A DNA stretch of 64,000 nt from an uncultured Armatimonadota bacterium (GCA_903927345.1 CAIYMO010000031.1:62001-126000); one strand, 5' to 3'; shown: positions 9,698 to 18,329, numbered from the stretch's first letter. Translations and numbers: made by a program. The notes: a model not told the origin generated them from the letters alone.

Positions 9698-9708
9698 TTG
9701 GGCGAACC

Positions 9709-9746
9709 CAAAGACTACATCTTGTTATAAACAGATGTAGTCTTTG
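9709..9746. terminator. Bidirectional intrinsic terminator between metK and the convergent lipoprotein gene
   Basis: Perfect stem CAAAGACTACATCT / AGATGTAGTCTTTG around a 10-nt loop. Confidence 0.7.
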
Positions 9747-10110
9747 CGGTTGAGAGTTCAAGGGTGCTTCCCTTGATCTTAATGCCATAAGCGGACTTGG
9801 TGCCGTCCTCATTCAAGAACAGAAGATTCTTTCCGTCAATCTTCCACTCCATCTTCGTGTTGACATCCTTCTCTCCGCCAGGAGATGAAATCTTTCCGAT
9901 CATCGAAGCCGCTCCAGTTTCCTCGAGCGTAAGAACTAGCTTCTTATCGGGTGTTTGCCACTTACCAGCGTAAACCTTATCAACTGCTCCCTTGAACTCA
10001 ATGGTCGGCATGGTTGGCGCGTTCTGGGCCTCATCTTCCTCGTTCTTGCAACCTGCAAGCAAAACGGAGGCGATCACAACGGCGAATAGGGGTTTGATGG
10101 TTTGGTACAT
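9715..10110 (-). CDS. Small lipoprotein, unknown function
   Basis: MYQTIKPLFAVVIASVLLAGC lipobox; start at 10110 preferred over 10131, which lies in a hairpin loop. Confidence 0.65.
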   Translation of the reverse strand: MYQTIKPLFAVVIASVLLAGCKNEEDEAQNAPTMPTIEFKGAVDKVYAGKWQTPDKKLVLTLEETGAASMIGKISSPGGEKDVNTKMEWKIDGKNLLFLNEDGTKSAYGIKIKGSTLELSTAKTTSVYNKM

Positions 10111-10118
10111 AGAAAAAT

Positions 10119-10146
10119 TGGCAAGATTCATTTCTGAATCTTGCCA
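10119..10146 (-). terminator. Intrinsic terminator/attenuator immediately upstream of the 9715-10110 lipoprotein gene
   Basis: Perfect 12-bp stem TGGCAAGATTCA-GAAA-TGAATCTTGCCA followed on the minus strand by ATTTTTCT. Confidence 0.7.
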
Positions 10147-10160
10147 TATTGTTTAGGGAA

Positions 10161-10370
10161 TTATCTTCCCTGGCTGCCTTGGCGCTGCGACATTGATTTT
10201 GTGTAAGCGTCCATTTCCTGTGCGTGCTTAGCCGCCTCAGGAGGCATTTCCTTCAACTGCGCCTCGGTAGGAGGAGGAGTTGGAGGGTTGGTTTTGACTT
10301 CGCCCTCGCCGGAGCCGCAACCCGCGAGGATTGCAGCAACGGCTACGATTACTAAGAAGCGTGTCGTCAT
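10161..10370 (-). CDS. Small lipoprotein translationally coupled to a pseudopilin-like gene
   Basis: MTTRFLVIVAVAAILAGCGSGEG lipobox; ATGA overlap with the gene ending at 10367. Confidence 0.7.
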   Translation of the reverse strand: MTTRFLVIVAVAAILAGCGSGEGEVKTNPPTPPPTEAQLKEMPPEAAKHAQEMDAYTKSMSQRQGSQGR

Positions 10371-11245
10371 AGAGGTGAGTCTTGTCCTGCGCATGGGTTG
10401 CCTGGAGCGAACATCCAAGTCCACGAATCGCCGTAAGGGAAGTGGCTGAAGCCAGGATAGACCTGGGTGCACCAGTTGAGGGCGAACTTTCGAACGCTCT
10501 TCGCGTGGCCGTCAGCCCAAACTGCGTTGGCCTGAAGGGTGTATCGGTAGCGAGGCATGGACCACTGGTTGTAGTTGTTGCCGTCGCCTTCGTTCTTAGC
10601 ACCCGAGTTTGGTCCACCGGTAACGTTTGGTGGCCAGGTTTCTCCGCCGTAGAACCACCAGTCGCCTTCGAGGGTTCGTGCACCCTCTGGACCGCCGCCC
10701 CACTGGGTCGTAAGACCGATTGAGGTGATGATCAACTGGTTAGCTGGTCGTGAGAATCGAGTTTGGCTGATCGATGGCTTAGGAGCCACGGTGCCACCTG
10801 GGTATCCGGTTTCAATGAGACCAGAGTAGTCGCCAGGAGCGATTGCTTCTGGGAAGATCGCGTTGTGAGCAGCATAGCCGTTCTTCGAGTTGGAAGGCTC
10901 AGCTGGTCCGCGCCAGAGTCCGCCTACTGCTCGTGCCTCGCCTTGGGTCCAAGGATCGCTCTTGTCGGAGCCATTCTTGATGTAAGGCATGGTGAGCTCT
11001 CGCCAGCTGTACCAGAACTGGTTGGACTGGTTAGGATCCTTAGCATAGCCACCGCGTGGGAAGTAGTCGTCAGCATCCGCAGAGTACATCATGACGCCAA
11101 GGCCAATCTGCTTCTGGTTCGAAAGGTCTGCAGTCTTCTTAGCAGCTTGTTTGGCTTGTGCGAAGACAGGGAAGAGGATAGCGGCCAAAATCGCAATAAT
11201 CGCGATAACCACTAGGAGTTCAATGAGCGTAAACGCTTTTTTCAT
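10367..11245 (-). CDS. Prepilin-type N-terminal cleavage/methylation domain protein (DUF1559-like)
   Basis: 292 aa; MKKAFTLIELLVVIAIIAILAAILFPVFAQAK...; C-terminal WADGHAKSV. Confidence 0.92.
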   Translation of the reverse strand: MKKAFTLIELLVVIAIIAILAAILFPVFAQAKQAAKKTADLSNQKQIGLGVMMYSADADDYFPRGGYAKDPNQSNQFWYSWRELTMPYIKNGSDKSDPWTQGEARAVGGLWRGPAEPSNSKNGYAAHNAIFPEAIAPGDYSGLIETGYPGGTVAPKPSISQTRFSRPANQLIITSIGLTTQWGGGPEGARTLEGDWWFYGGETWPPNVTGGPNSGAKNEGDGNNYNQWSMPRYRYTLQANAVWADGHAKSVRKFALNWCTQVYPGFSHFPYGDSWTWMFAPGNPCAGQDSPL

Positions 11246-11253
11246 GATTTCAA

Positions 11254-11267
11254 CACCTTCATTGGTG
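11254..11267 (-). promoter_or_regulatory. Short 5'-leader hairpin CACC-N6-GGTG, shared with the paralogue at 12503
   Basis: Minus strand CACCAATGAAGGTGTTGAAATCATG. Confidence 0.4.
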
Positions 11268-11387
11268 AATTACCGCGTTCGGAACAACCCAAACACAGCA
11301 ACTTCATTAGCATTATACAAATGTTTTGCCAAAATGCGCGAAAAATATTTATCTGTAAATCATTTTTTTGTGCAGGCCTAAAAAGAC

Positions 11388-11420
11388 AACTCCCCCCACG
11401 AAGATTTCGTGGGGGGAGTT
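11388..11420 (-). terminator. Intrinsic terminator after the second pseudopilin/lipoprotein pair
   Basis: Perfect 15-bp stem AACTCCCCCCACGAA / TTCGTGGGGGGAGTT, 3-nt loop, then GTCTTTTTAGG on the minus strand. Confidence 0.88.
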
Positions 11421-11430
11421 GTAGCTCGCC

Positions 11431-11676
11431 TTACTTACCTGAGTTCTGGCCTGGTACCGGGCCCTTCAGAGCTTCCGGCGGAGGTCCCATTTTCGCTGGG
11501 TCATAGGTTGCACCGCTCGGAGCAGATGGTGGCCCACCTGCTTCGGGAGGAGGAGTCTTACTAGGATTTCGGAAGTGCTCTTCTTCATCCTTGGTGGCGG
11601 TTGCTTCGGAGCTTCCGCATCCGGCAAAGGCCATTCCTACTGCGATACAACAAGTTAAGGCGATCAGTTTTCTCAT
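11431..11676 (-). CDS. Small lipoprotein translationally coupled to a pseudopilin-like gene
   Basis: MRKLIALTCCIAVGMAFAGCGSSEA lipobox; ATGA overlap with the gene ending at 11673. Confidence 0.7.
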   Translation of the reverse strand: MRKLIALTCCIAVGMAFAGCGSSEATATKDEEEHFRNPSKTPPPEAGGPPSAPSGATYDPAKMGPPPEALKGPVPGQNSGK

Positions 11677-12503
11677 CGATATGCGTTCCACATGTTTCTT
11701 TCTGGATTTGCAGACTCGTTCGGGTTGGTGGATCGAGGATCCAAGGTCTTTGCGTGGCTGTCAGCAAATACGAAGTTCTGCTTTTCGCCATAGGCTCCAA
11801 CCGTGACTGCTCCGAACTGTCGGTTCTTGTTTACGAGTGCGCCATTAGCCGAGTAAGGCGTGTTTGCTGCGGTTCCGCTAGGAATGAGTCCAGCGTGACC
11901 AGTCCAGTCCCACCAGTCTTGACCAAGAATCGAAGATCCAGGACCCCATGCGATCTGGCTGCCATAACGTGCGGTGAGAGCAATTGTCTCTGCCGAGTTC
12001 GTAACTGCAGTTGCGTTCGTGGTGTCTCGTCCCATCCATGGAGTAGATCCGCATCGGTTACCACCGGAGCCACTTCCCTGCACCATTCCCATGATGCCAA
12101 ACAGCGAGTTCGTCGTTCCGTCCCATCGGATCATTCCGTTTGAAACAAACGAGATATTGACGCCGTCAGCATTCGTGGTCAACCAGTTTTGCCATCCAGC
12201 CTTGCTGAGTGGGTCGCTAGGGTCGCGCAGGATTGGAAGATTCTTGATGTAAGGCTTCGTATCCTGTGCCCAACCTCCGTCGGAAGGTTGCCACCAGCAG
12301 GCTCCAAATCCCATTGGGAACTGATCGTCAGCGTCGGCAAGATAAATCTGGATTGCGGTACCAGTTTGCTTCATGCCGGAGAGTGCAGAAATTTTCTTTG
12401 CCGCTGCTTTTGCTTGCGCAAAAACAGGGAAAAGGATCGCGGCCAAGATCGCAATGATTGCGATGACCACGAGTAGCTCGATAAGCGTAAATGCTCGTTT
12501 CAT
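11673..12503 (-). CDS. Prepilin-type N-terminal cleavage/methylation domain protein (DUF1559-like)
   Basis: 276 aa; MKRAFTLIELLVVIAIIAILAAILFPVFAQAKAAAKK; FADSHAKTL near the C-terminus. Confidence 0.92.
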   Translation of the reverse strand: MKRAFTLIELLVVIAIIAILAAILFPVFAQAKAAAKKISALSGMKQTGTAIQIYLADADDQFPMGFGACWWQPSDGGWAQDTKPYIKNLPILRDPSDPLSKAGWQNWLTTNADGVNISFVSNGMIRWDGTTNSLFGIMGMVQGSGSGGNRCGSTPWMGRDTTNATAVTNSAETIALTARYGSQIAWGPGSSILGQDWWDWTGHAGLIPSGTAANTPYSANGALVNKNRQFGAVTVGAYGEKQNFVFADSHAKTLDPRSTNPNESANPERNMWNAYR

Positions 12504-12510
12504 GATTTCT

Positions 12511-12526
12511 TCACCAACAGTGGTGA
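12511..12526 (-). promoter_or_regulatory. Short 5'-leader hairpin TCACC-N6-GGTGA, shared with the paralogue at 11245
   Basis: Minus strand TCACCACTGTTGGTGAAGAAATCATG. Confidence 0.4.
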
Positions 12527-12720
12527 TCTGGCAGGCGGGAACGTTCCCACCGCTAGACTCACTGTAAGAATAAAGGCAAACTGAACTCTTGTGGCAGATT
12601 TTCGTTACAAAATTGATTCAAGGTCAATGATGTACAGTGAAATCTCGGAGAAATTTAGAAAAATATATGAAAACAAACAGTGATATGATGTTAAATCAAT
12701 TGCCTTCTTCGGCTCGCTGA

Positions 12721-12726
12721 TAAACT
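12721..12726 (+). promoter_or_regulatory. -10-like TAAACT, 6 nt before ATG (leaderless)
   Basis: TAAACT-CTCAGC-ATG. Confidence 0.5.
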
Positions 12727-12732
12727 CTCAGC

Positions 12733-13242
12733 ATGCTCGACCTGTTAGTGCCGCCTATCGCACCGATATTGAAGCCGCAAAGCAGCGACTTTGAACTTGC
12801 AAGCAACTACTACGGAATCGGCGCAGGAAACCGATCTCGGGGCGCGCTGTTTGGCGGAATCCGCCGTGGAAAAGTCGCCTACCAGCTCGGACTATTCAAC
12901 AACCTCGACATCGATCCATTCGTGCTGAGAGAGCCCTCGCTCACGGACACCATCAGCGCGCTCGGCGACTACCGAGCCCAGCCCGGCGCAGGAATTGATA
13001 TCCTCTTCTTCCCCGGCGACGAGCAACGCTCGCTCTTTTTCGGTATCGGCCTCTACCAGCAGACCTACACATATGTCGGGCGAGGCATCTTCACCGGCAA
13101 CCTCTACGACCTCGGCCAGCGCTACGTCTTCGAAGGCGCATTCAGCATGGGCTTCATGGGCGAACTTGAGCGCGGAACAAGCGTCGGCATCGGCTGGCAC
13201 ACGCACCTGGGCTGGAACTTCACGTTCAGCAGTCGTCGCTAG
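12733..13242 (+). CDS. Hypothetical protein, possible beta-barrel
   Basis: 169 aa; glycine/aromatic alternating pattern; isolated ORF with a leaderless-type promoter. Confidence 0.6.
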   Translation: MLDLLVPPIAPILKPQSSDFELASNYYGIGAGNRSRGALFGGIRRGKVAYQLGLFNNLDIDPFVLREPSLTDTISALGDYRAQPGAGIDILFFPGDEQRSLFFGIGLYQQTYTYVGRGIFTGNLYDLGQRYVFEGAFSMGFMGELERGTSVGIGWHTHLGWNFTFSSRR

Positions 13243-13297
13243 AACCCAGTAGTTTTACGGTGGCTACTCTAGGTTTCTCTGCGCAAAACTTAACACA

Positions 13298-13321
13298 GTT
13301 CCTCCACTTAAGGAGAGGAAC
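13298..13321. terminator. Possible terminator hairpin between convergent genes
   Basis: GTTCCTC-N10-GAGGAAC inverted repeat; no strong U-tract. Confidence 0.3.
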
Positions 13322-13379
13322 GTGAGACCAGACTTGGGCGCAACTCGAACTATCTTCCGAGACGCGCCTATTTTTTCGC

Positions 13380-14417
13380 CTACAATTTCGTTGACTGAAT
13401 CGCGTTGACAAGTTCCTCGCAACCAAACCGGACGGGATCCACCGCCGGCACCCCGGCCAGCGCAGTCAAATCCGCCAGCTCGCGACGAGCCGCATCCTCG
13501 TCCAGCTCGCTCGTATTGGCGCAAAGTCCCCGAACTTGAGCCGCAGGGAACGTCCCACCCGCACAAGCGATGTCCTCGTACAACCGCATCAAAGTCGGCA
13601 ACGGCGGAATCTCAACCGCTGGCAATCGCCGCAAATGGGTCTGTCCAACCTTAAGGCAAAGAACCAAATCCGTCGGCATCGAACCTCTCAGCAGAGGCAT
13701 CGTCGAAGTCGAACCAGGGTGCACAATCGACCCCTGCCCCTCAACAATCACCCACTCCTTACTCTCGTTCCGCATCACCTCGCGCTCGACTGCGCCGCTG
13801 GCGTAATCCACGCGAATCGCGTCAAGCGGAATCCCCGATCCCGTCACCGTAATCCCAATCTGACCCGTCGCCACAAACCCCGCTCCGATTCCGGAAGCAT
13901 TGGCCGCCTTCCAAAGCTCGAGACCCGCCGTCATCTTCCCCACGGCCATATCGGTCCCGACCATCAGAATCCTGCGGTTCGTGCAGAATCTCGCCGCCCC
14001 TGTCCCGGTGTCGAGCCCTTCCGGCTCCTGTCGAATATCCCAAACAACCTGACCAGCCTTCAAGTTCGGAAACTGAGGAGCTAAGCGCTCATGCAAGCCG
14101 TTAAAGACGCTCATCCCCGCATCAACCGCCGCCGAAATTGCCCCTCGCCACGCATCTGGCAACTTCCCACCGGGAGGCGCTGTGCCCAGTGCCAAGATCT
14201 TCGCACCCAACGCGACCGCTTCCTCGACCGATCCAACGATGGGACAATCGCGCGGAGTAGCGACGACGTCCGAAACCATCTTCCCGGCGTGGCGACCATC
14301 AATCACACAAGCCACCGGGTTTGGCGAATAGCGCAAAATCCCGTAGCCCATCTTGCCGATATCGAGGCCAAGCGCGTCCTGCATGTAGATCGCGATCGGC
14401 TGAGTCGTATCAAGCAT
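13380..14417 (-). CDS. DUF1611 family protein (DgcN-like)
   Basis: TNRRILMVGTDMAVGKMTAGLEL P-loop-like motif, EGQGSIVHPG; start at MLDTTQPIAI; overlaps the epimerase gene. Confidence 0.8.
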   Translation of the reverse strand: MLDTTQPIAIYMQDALGLDIGKMGYGILRYSPNPVACVIDGRHAGKMVSDVVATPRDCPIVGSVEEAVALGAKILALGTAPPGGKLPDAWRGAISAAVDAGMSVFNGLHERLAPQFPNLKAGQVVWDIRQEPEGLDTGTGAARFCTNRRILMVGTDMAVGKMTAGLELWKAANASGIGAGFVATGQIGITVTGSGIPLDAIRVDYASGAVEREVMRNESKEWVIVEGQGSIVHPGSTSTMPLLRGSMPTDLVLCLKVGQTHLRRLPAVEIPPLPTLMRLYEDIACAGGTFPAAQVRGLCANTSELDEDAARRELADLTALAGVPAVDPVRFGCEELVNAIQSTKL

Positions 14418-15441
14418 TGAGCGACGCTCCGTGTCCGGGCAAATCAAGCGGAACAATCACACCATCCACGATCGGCGCGCCGCTGGCCGGATCGGGATTC
14501 AGATTCAAGTGCGAGTCAAGGTCGATGTGATCGAACAAAGCCCCCATTGCCGCGCCCGCAGCAATTGCAACGCTGCTCTCGCTCATGCATCCAATCATCG
14601 TCTTCAGATTGTGCTTCCGCGCTTCGTCAACGATGCGCAATGCCTCAGTGACCCCGCCGCACTTCATCAGCTTCAGATTCACACCGTCCACACGGTCTGC
14701 CCACTTTTCAACGTCGGATGCCCATCGGCAAGACTCGTCCACAAAGATCGGCAACTCGCGGTTCTGGTACAGCGCGAGCAGTCCCTCCTCGCCGCCCTCG
14801 ACCAACGGCTGCTCCACATAATCCACACCGTGCCCCTTCAGCCACGAGATCATCTCGACTGCTTCCTCAACCGTCCAACCGCCGTTCGCATCCACTCGTA
14901 GAATCGATCCAAACGGTGCTGAGGCTTCTTTTGCCGCCAAGAAGTGCTCCTTGTCGTGCGCCCGCCCTTCCGGCGAGCCGAGCTTGATCTTCAAACACTT
15001 CGCGCCGGTGCGGCGCAGAATGTCCGACACTCGCTCCAGAGTGACCGCCGGCGGATTGATCCCAATGGTGACGCTCGTCGGAACTGACTTCTTCTCTAGC
15101 CCAAGCAACTCATACAAAGGCGTCCCCGCCTTCTTCGCCCGCAAGTCCCAAAGCGCGATATCCAGCGCTGCCATCGCAGGAGGATCAATCTCTGCCGCCC
15201 GCATTGCTGCCCACGTCTCTTCTGGCTCCAACGAGAACCCCTTCGCACAAAACTCGGCGAGTTGCTGATGAGCACGTTCGGCAGTCCACGCTTTCCCGGT
15301 TGCCGGAGCGTGTTCACCCAAACCGACAACGCCATCGGACTCGACCATGACAAACAAATTGTCTGACGAGGACATCGTCCCCCGGCTAATCGCGAGCGGA
15401 TACAACTTCGGAAGGGTGAGGGTCTTAAATGTGACGTTCAT
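14410..15441 (-). CDS. Dipeptide epimerase / mandelate racemase-muconate lactonizing enzyme family (DgcA or L-Ala-D/L-Glu epimerase type)
   Basis: 343 aa enolase superfamily; CLKIKLG, LRVDANGGWTVEEA, YVEQPL, FVDESC, NLKLMKCGG. Confidence 0.9.
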   Translation of the reverse strand: MNVTFKTLTLPKLYPLAISRGTMSSSDNLFVMVESDGVVGLGEHAPATGKAWTAERAHQQLAEFCAKGFSLEPEETWAAMRAAEIDPPAMAALDIALWDLRAKKAGTPLYELLGLEKKSVPTSVTIGINPPAVTLERVSDILRRTGAKCLKIKLGSPEGRAHDKEHFLAAKEASAPFGSILRVDANGGWTVEEAVEMISWLKGHGVDYVEQPLVEGGEEGLLALYQNRELPIFVDESCRWASDVEKWADRVDGVNLKLMKCGGVTEALRIVDEARKHNLKTMIGCMSESSVAIAAGAAMGALFDHIDLDSHLNLNPDPASGAPIVDGVIVPLDLPGHGASLNA

Positions 15442-16391
15442 TCAGTCGGTCTCCAGATATCTCCAACGCGGCTGATCTGCCGCTCTTCAACAAGCTCTTG
15501 CTTTGGTCCAAACGGGTGTCCACCAAAACCGTGGCGCATCATCGCGATGCCCTTCGCCCAATCCTTTTGGTTGTCACGGCTTGTAAATAGTTGCATCACA
15601 GACTGAGCAATAACCGGAATCGGAACCTCCATCCGCATCGCATCCGAAACGAGCCAGTTCACCTCGCCCGTATCTTCGATGTATCCAGGCACATCCTCCA
15701 AGCCACCCTTATCGACGTACTGTTCATGCATTAAATCAACGAGCCAGGAGCGAACCACCGAGCCGTTTCGCCAGCAGGAAAGAACGTCCGCAACTGGCAG
15801 CTTTTGATCGAACTTTTCAAGGAGGTCCAGCCCCTCACCAATCGCTTGAAGCATTCCAAACTCGATACCGTTATGAACCAGCTTGACGAAATGTCCTGAA
15901 CCCGGACCACCCGCTCGAACATAACCGCCTTCGCACGAGAGGTCCAGCAGAATAGGCTCGACATGATCAAGCGAACTCTCATCTCCCCCGACCATGAAGC
16001 AGGCGCCCTGCCGTGCCCCGCCAACCCCGCCGCTGGTTCCAAGATCAACAAGCCGGATCCCGAGCTCAGCGAGACGAGCATGCCGCCGAATTGAGTCTCC
16101 CCAATAGGAGTTCCCTCCATCAACAATGATGTCGCCCGGATCCAGCACCTCGGCCAATCGCTCAAGCATTGAGTCGATTGCCGGTCCAGCATGGATGTAA
16201 ACAAAAACGACGCGAGGACCGGAAAGCTCACGAAGCCCTTCAAGCGCAGAAGCGTATTCGATGCCCCTCTCCATCAGGTCTTCATGGGGTGGCTCAAGGT
16301 CGACCCCGACGACACGATAACCCTTCCCGAGAGCCTGCCAAGCGAGCCCTCCCCCGATCCGGCCCAGCCCAACGACTCCGAACTCCTTCAC
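15438..16391 (-). CDS. 6-phosphogluconate dehydrogenase, decarboxylating (short form)
   Basis: 317 aa; GLGRIGGGLAWQ Rossmann motif, IVDGGNSYWGDSIRR, GSGHFVKLVHNGIEFGMLQAIGEG; GTG start. Confidence 0.92.
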   Translation of the reverse strand: MKEFGVVGLGRIGGGLAWQALGKGYRVVGVDLEPPHEDLMERGIEYASALEGLRELSGPRVVFVYIHAGPAIDSMLERLAEVLDPGDIIVDGGNSYWGDSIRRHARLAELGIRLVDLGTSGGVGGARQGACFMVGGDESSLDHVEPILLDLSCEGGYVRAGGPGSGHFVKLVHNGIEFGMLQAIGEGLDLLEKFDQKLPVADVLSCWRNGSVVRSWLVDLMHEQYVDKGGLEDVPGYIEDTGEVNWLVSDAMRMEVPIPVIAQSVMQLFTSRDNQKDWAKGIAMMRHGFGGHPFGPKQELVEERQISRVGDIWRPTE

Positions 16392-16470
16392 CCTTCTATT
16401 TTGCCCGTTTGCAACCTTCCGGCGGGGGATTACGTTGTAGACAGGTACCCTTTACGTTCGCCGGAGACCT

Positions 16471-17139
16471 ATGGTTCAGCTATTGGAATGGTTCAGAAAC
16501 CTCGATAAACACCTCGTCGAGCTCATTGCACAATACGGCAATACTGTCTATCTGATCCTTGCTGGGATCATCTTCGCCGAAACCGCGGTCGTCATCTTCC
16601 CGTTCCTTCCAGGTGACTCTCTACTCTTCGCAGTCGGCCTCATCGCCGCCGATGAAAAGAAAGGTCTCAGCATCCCTGTCCTGTTTCTTCTGCTAACTTC
16701 TGCGGCCGTCGGAGGCAATATTGTCAACTACTGGATCGGAAGATTCTTTGGTGAGCGCGCATTCCAGAACCCGAACGCAAAGTTCTTCTCGCAGAAGAAC
16801 CTAGCCAAAACCCACGAATTTTTTGAGAACTACGGCGGCAAGGCCATCGTGATCACTCGATTCGTCCCCGTCGTCCGTGCCTTCGCCCCGTTCGTTGCGG
16901 GAATGGGTGCGATGACCTTCGGCCGATTTATGGTTTACAACGTCATCGGCGGCGTCTTGTGGGTCGCAATCTGCATGTTCGCCGGAGTGTTTCTGGGTGA
17001 CCAGCCGATCGTCAAGGATCACTTCGAAGTCGCCGTGCTCGTACTCGTTCTCATCTCGGTACTGCCGATCGCGTTTGAGTTCTATATGCACAAGCGCCGA
17101 GCAAAGTCAAAGGCTCAGTCCGCAAGCAATTCCGAATAA
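16471..17139 (+). CDS. DedA family membrane protein
   Basis: 222 aa; ETAVVIFPFLPGDSLLF, GGKAIVITRFVPVVRAFAPFVAGMGAM. Confidence 0.92.
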   Translation: MVQLLEWFRNLDKHLVELIAQYGNTVYLILAGIIFAETAVVIFPFLPGDSLLFAVGLIAADEKKGLSIPVLFLLLTSAAVGGNIVNYWIGRFFGERAFQNPNAKFFSQKNLAKTHEFFENYGGKAIVITRFVPVVRAFAPFVAGMGAMTFGRFMVYNVIGGVLWVAICMFAGVFLGDQPIVKDHFEVAVLVLVLISVLPIAFEFYMHKRRAKSKAQSASNSE

Positions 17140-18329
17140 ACCTTCAATAGCTCTTCAAGGTGGGCGTCCATCGTTGGCGGCGATGCCCAATAGGAGTCGT
17201 ATCCACTCTTGCTCAACTTCTCGACCAGCTCGTCGGATTTGAGTTGGTTGATCCGGTCAACAAGACCTTCGACCGAACCCGCAGGGAAGGTTAATCCGCT
17301 TCCCAGACGGGTCACGGTATCAACTGCGGCAGTGCAGTCCGAAACAATCGCCGGAACGCCGTTCGCCGCCGCCTCGTCCACCACCATTCCCTGGGTTTCG
17401 TACCAAATCGAAGGAAAGACTAGCGCTCGGGCCCCTCGCACAATCTCCGCAACTTCACTCGGAGATCGCCATCCCATCAGCTCAGCGTCCGGATTCAGTT
17501 CACGAATCTTCTCCGGAAGTGAACCGGTTCCCACAAATCGGATGTGAGTCTTCGTCTTATAAGCCGCCAAAGCCGCTAGATCCGGTCCCTTCTCGGGAGA
17601 GAATCGCCCGACAAACACCAGCGAATTCGATGCCACTGGGTTGGCCCTGGCTTGTTGCTGGACCGAGATCGGATTTCTCACAAAGTGCCGTTTGGCGGTT
17701 TCAGGCAGATAGGTATCCAGCACCTGAGCACTGAACGACGACACAAAAATGAAATGCTTGATCGCCGAAGGAGTTCGACCACGCCCTGACTGAATTGCAT
17801 GCCGAGCCACAAACCAAGACTTCTTGACATAAGAGCCTGCGGTACACGATTTCGTGAGGCACCCCATCCCCAGCCCCCGTTCGTGGCAAACCTTCCGATG
17901 TCGCTCGTCAAAGAATCCCGCCAACGGGCAAGCGACGCCAAAATCATGGCAGGTGACAACCACCTTAAAGCCCATCTTGATCGCCATCGTGAGGGGACTC
18001 ACGGTGAGCGCATCGCGCCAAGAGTGTAAATGAATCACCGTATCCGCAGGCGAGAGCTTGGATAGCAACGCGCTGAACTTCTGCTCCGCCTCACGATTCC
18101 AAAGCCCCTTTGTTATCGCCTCGATCATCGGCATTTCGGTAACTTTGTGCTGTCCAAGCGAAGTCACGTTCAGATTCTCGACCGTCTTGAGAGACTCGGG
18201 AATCTCTCCGACAGCAGTGAACAGATAAACGTGGTCCACCGCTTTGGTCAGCGCGAGCGCGGACTCCAACGCGACTTTCCCGGCTCCGCCATTGACGTAG
18301 GCGTAGTCGGTCAAGATGACGACGTTCAA
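17115..18329 (-). CDS. Glycosyltransferase family 4-like
   Basis: VFVGRFSPEKGPDLAALAA, ALVFPSIWYETQGMVVDEAAANGVPAIVSD; TTG start coupled (TTGA) to the helicase stop. Confidence 0.88.
   Translation of the reverse strand: MNVVILTDYAYVNGGAGKVALESALALTKAVDHVYLFTAVGEIPESLKTVENLNVTSLGQHKVTEMPMIEAITKGLWNREAEQKFSALLSKLSPADTVIHLHSWRDALTVSPLTMAIKMGFKVVVTCHDFGVACPLAGFFDERHRKVCHERGLGMGCLTKSCTAGSYVKKSWFVARHAIQSGRGRTPSAIKHFIFVSSFSAQVLDTYLPETAKRHFVRNPISVQQQARANPVASNSLVFVGRFSPEKGPDLAALAAYKTKTHIRFVGTGSLPEKIRELNPDAELMGWRSPSEVAEIVRGARALVFPSIWYETQGMVVDEAAANGVPAIVSDCTAAVDTVTRLGSGLTFPAGSVEGLVDRINQLKSDELVEKLSKSGYDSYWASPPTMDAHLEELLKVYSELLAD

Noticed and set aside
9698-9750. Possible SAM riboswitch near metK
   Set aside because: The structure lies downstream of metK and is a simple hairpin terminator; the queE-metK gap is too short for an aptamer.
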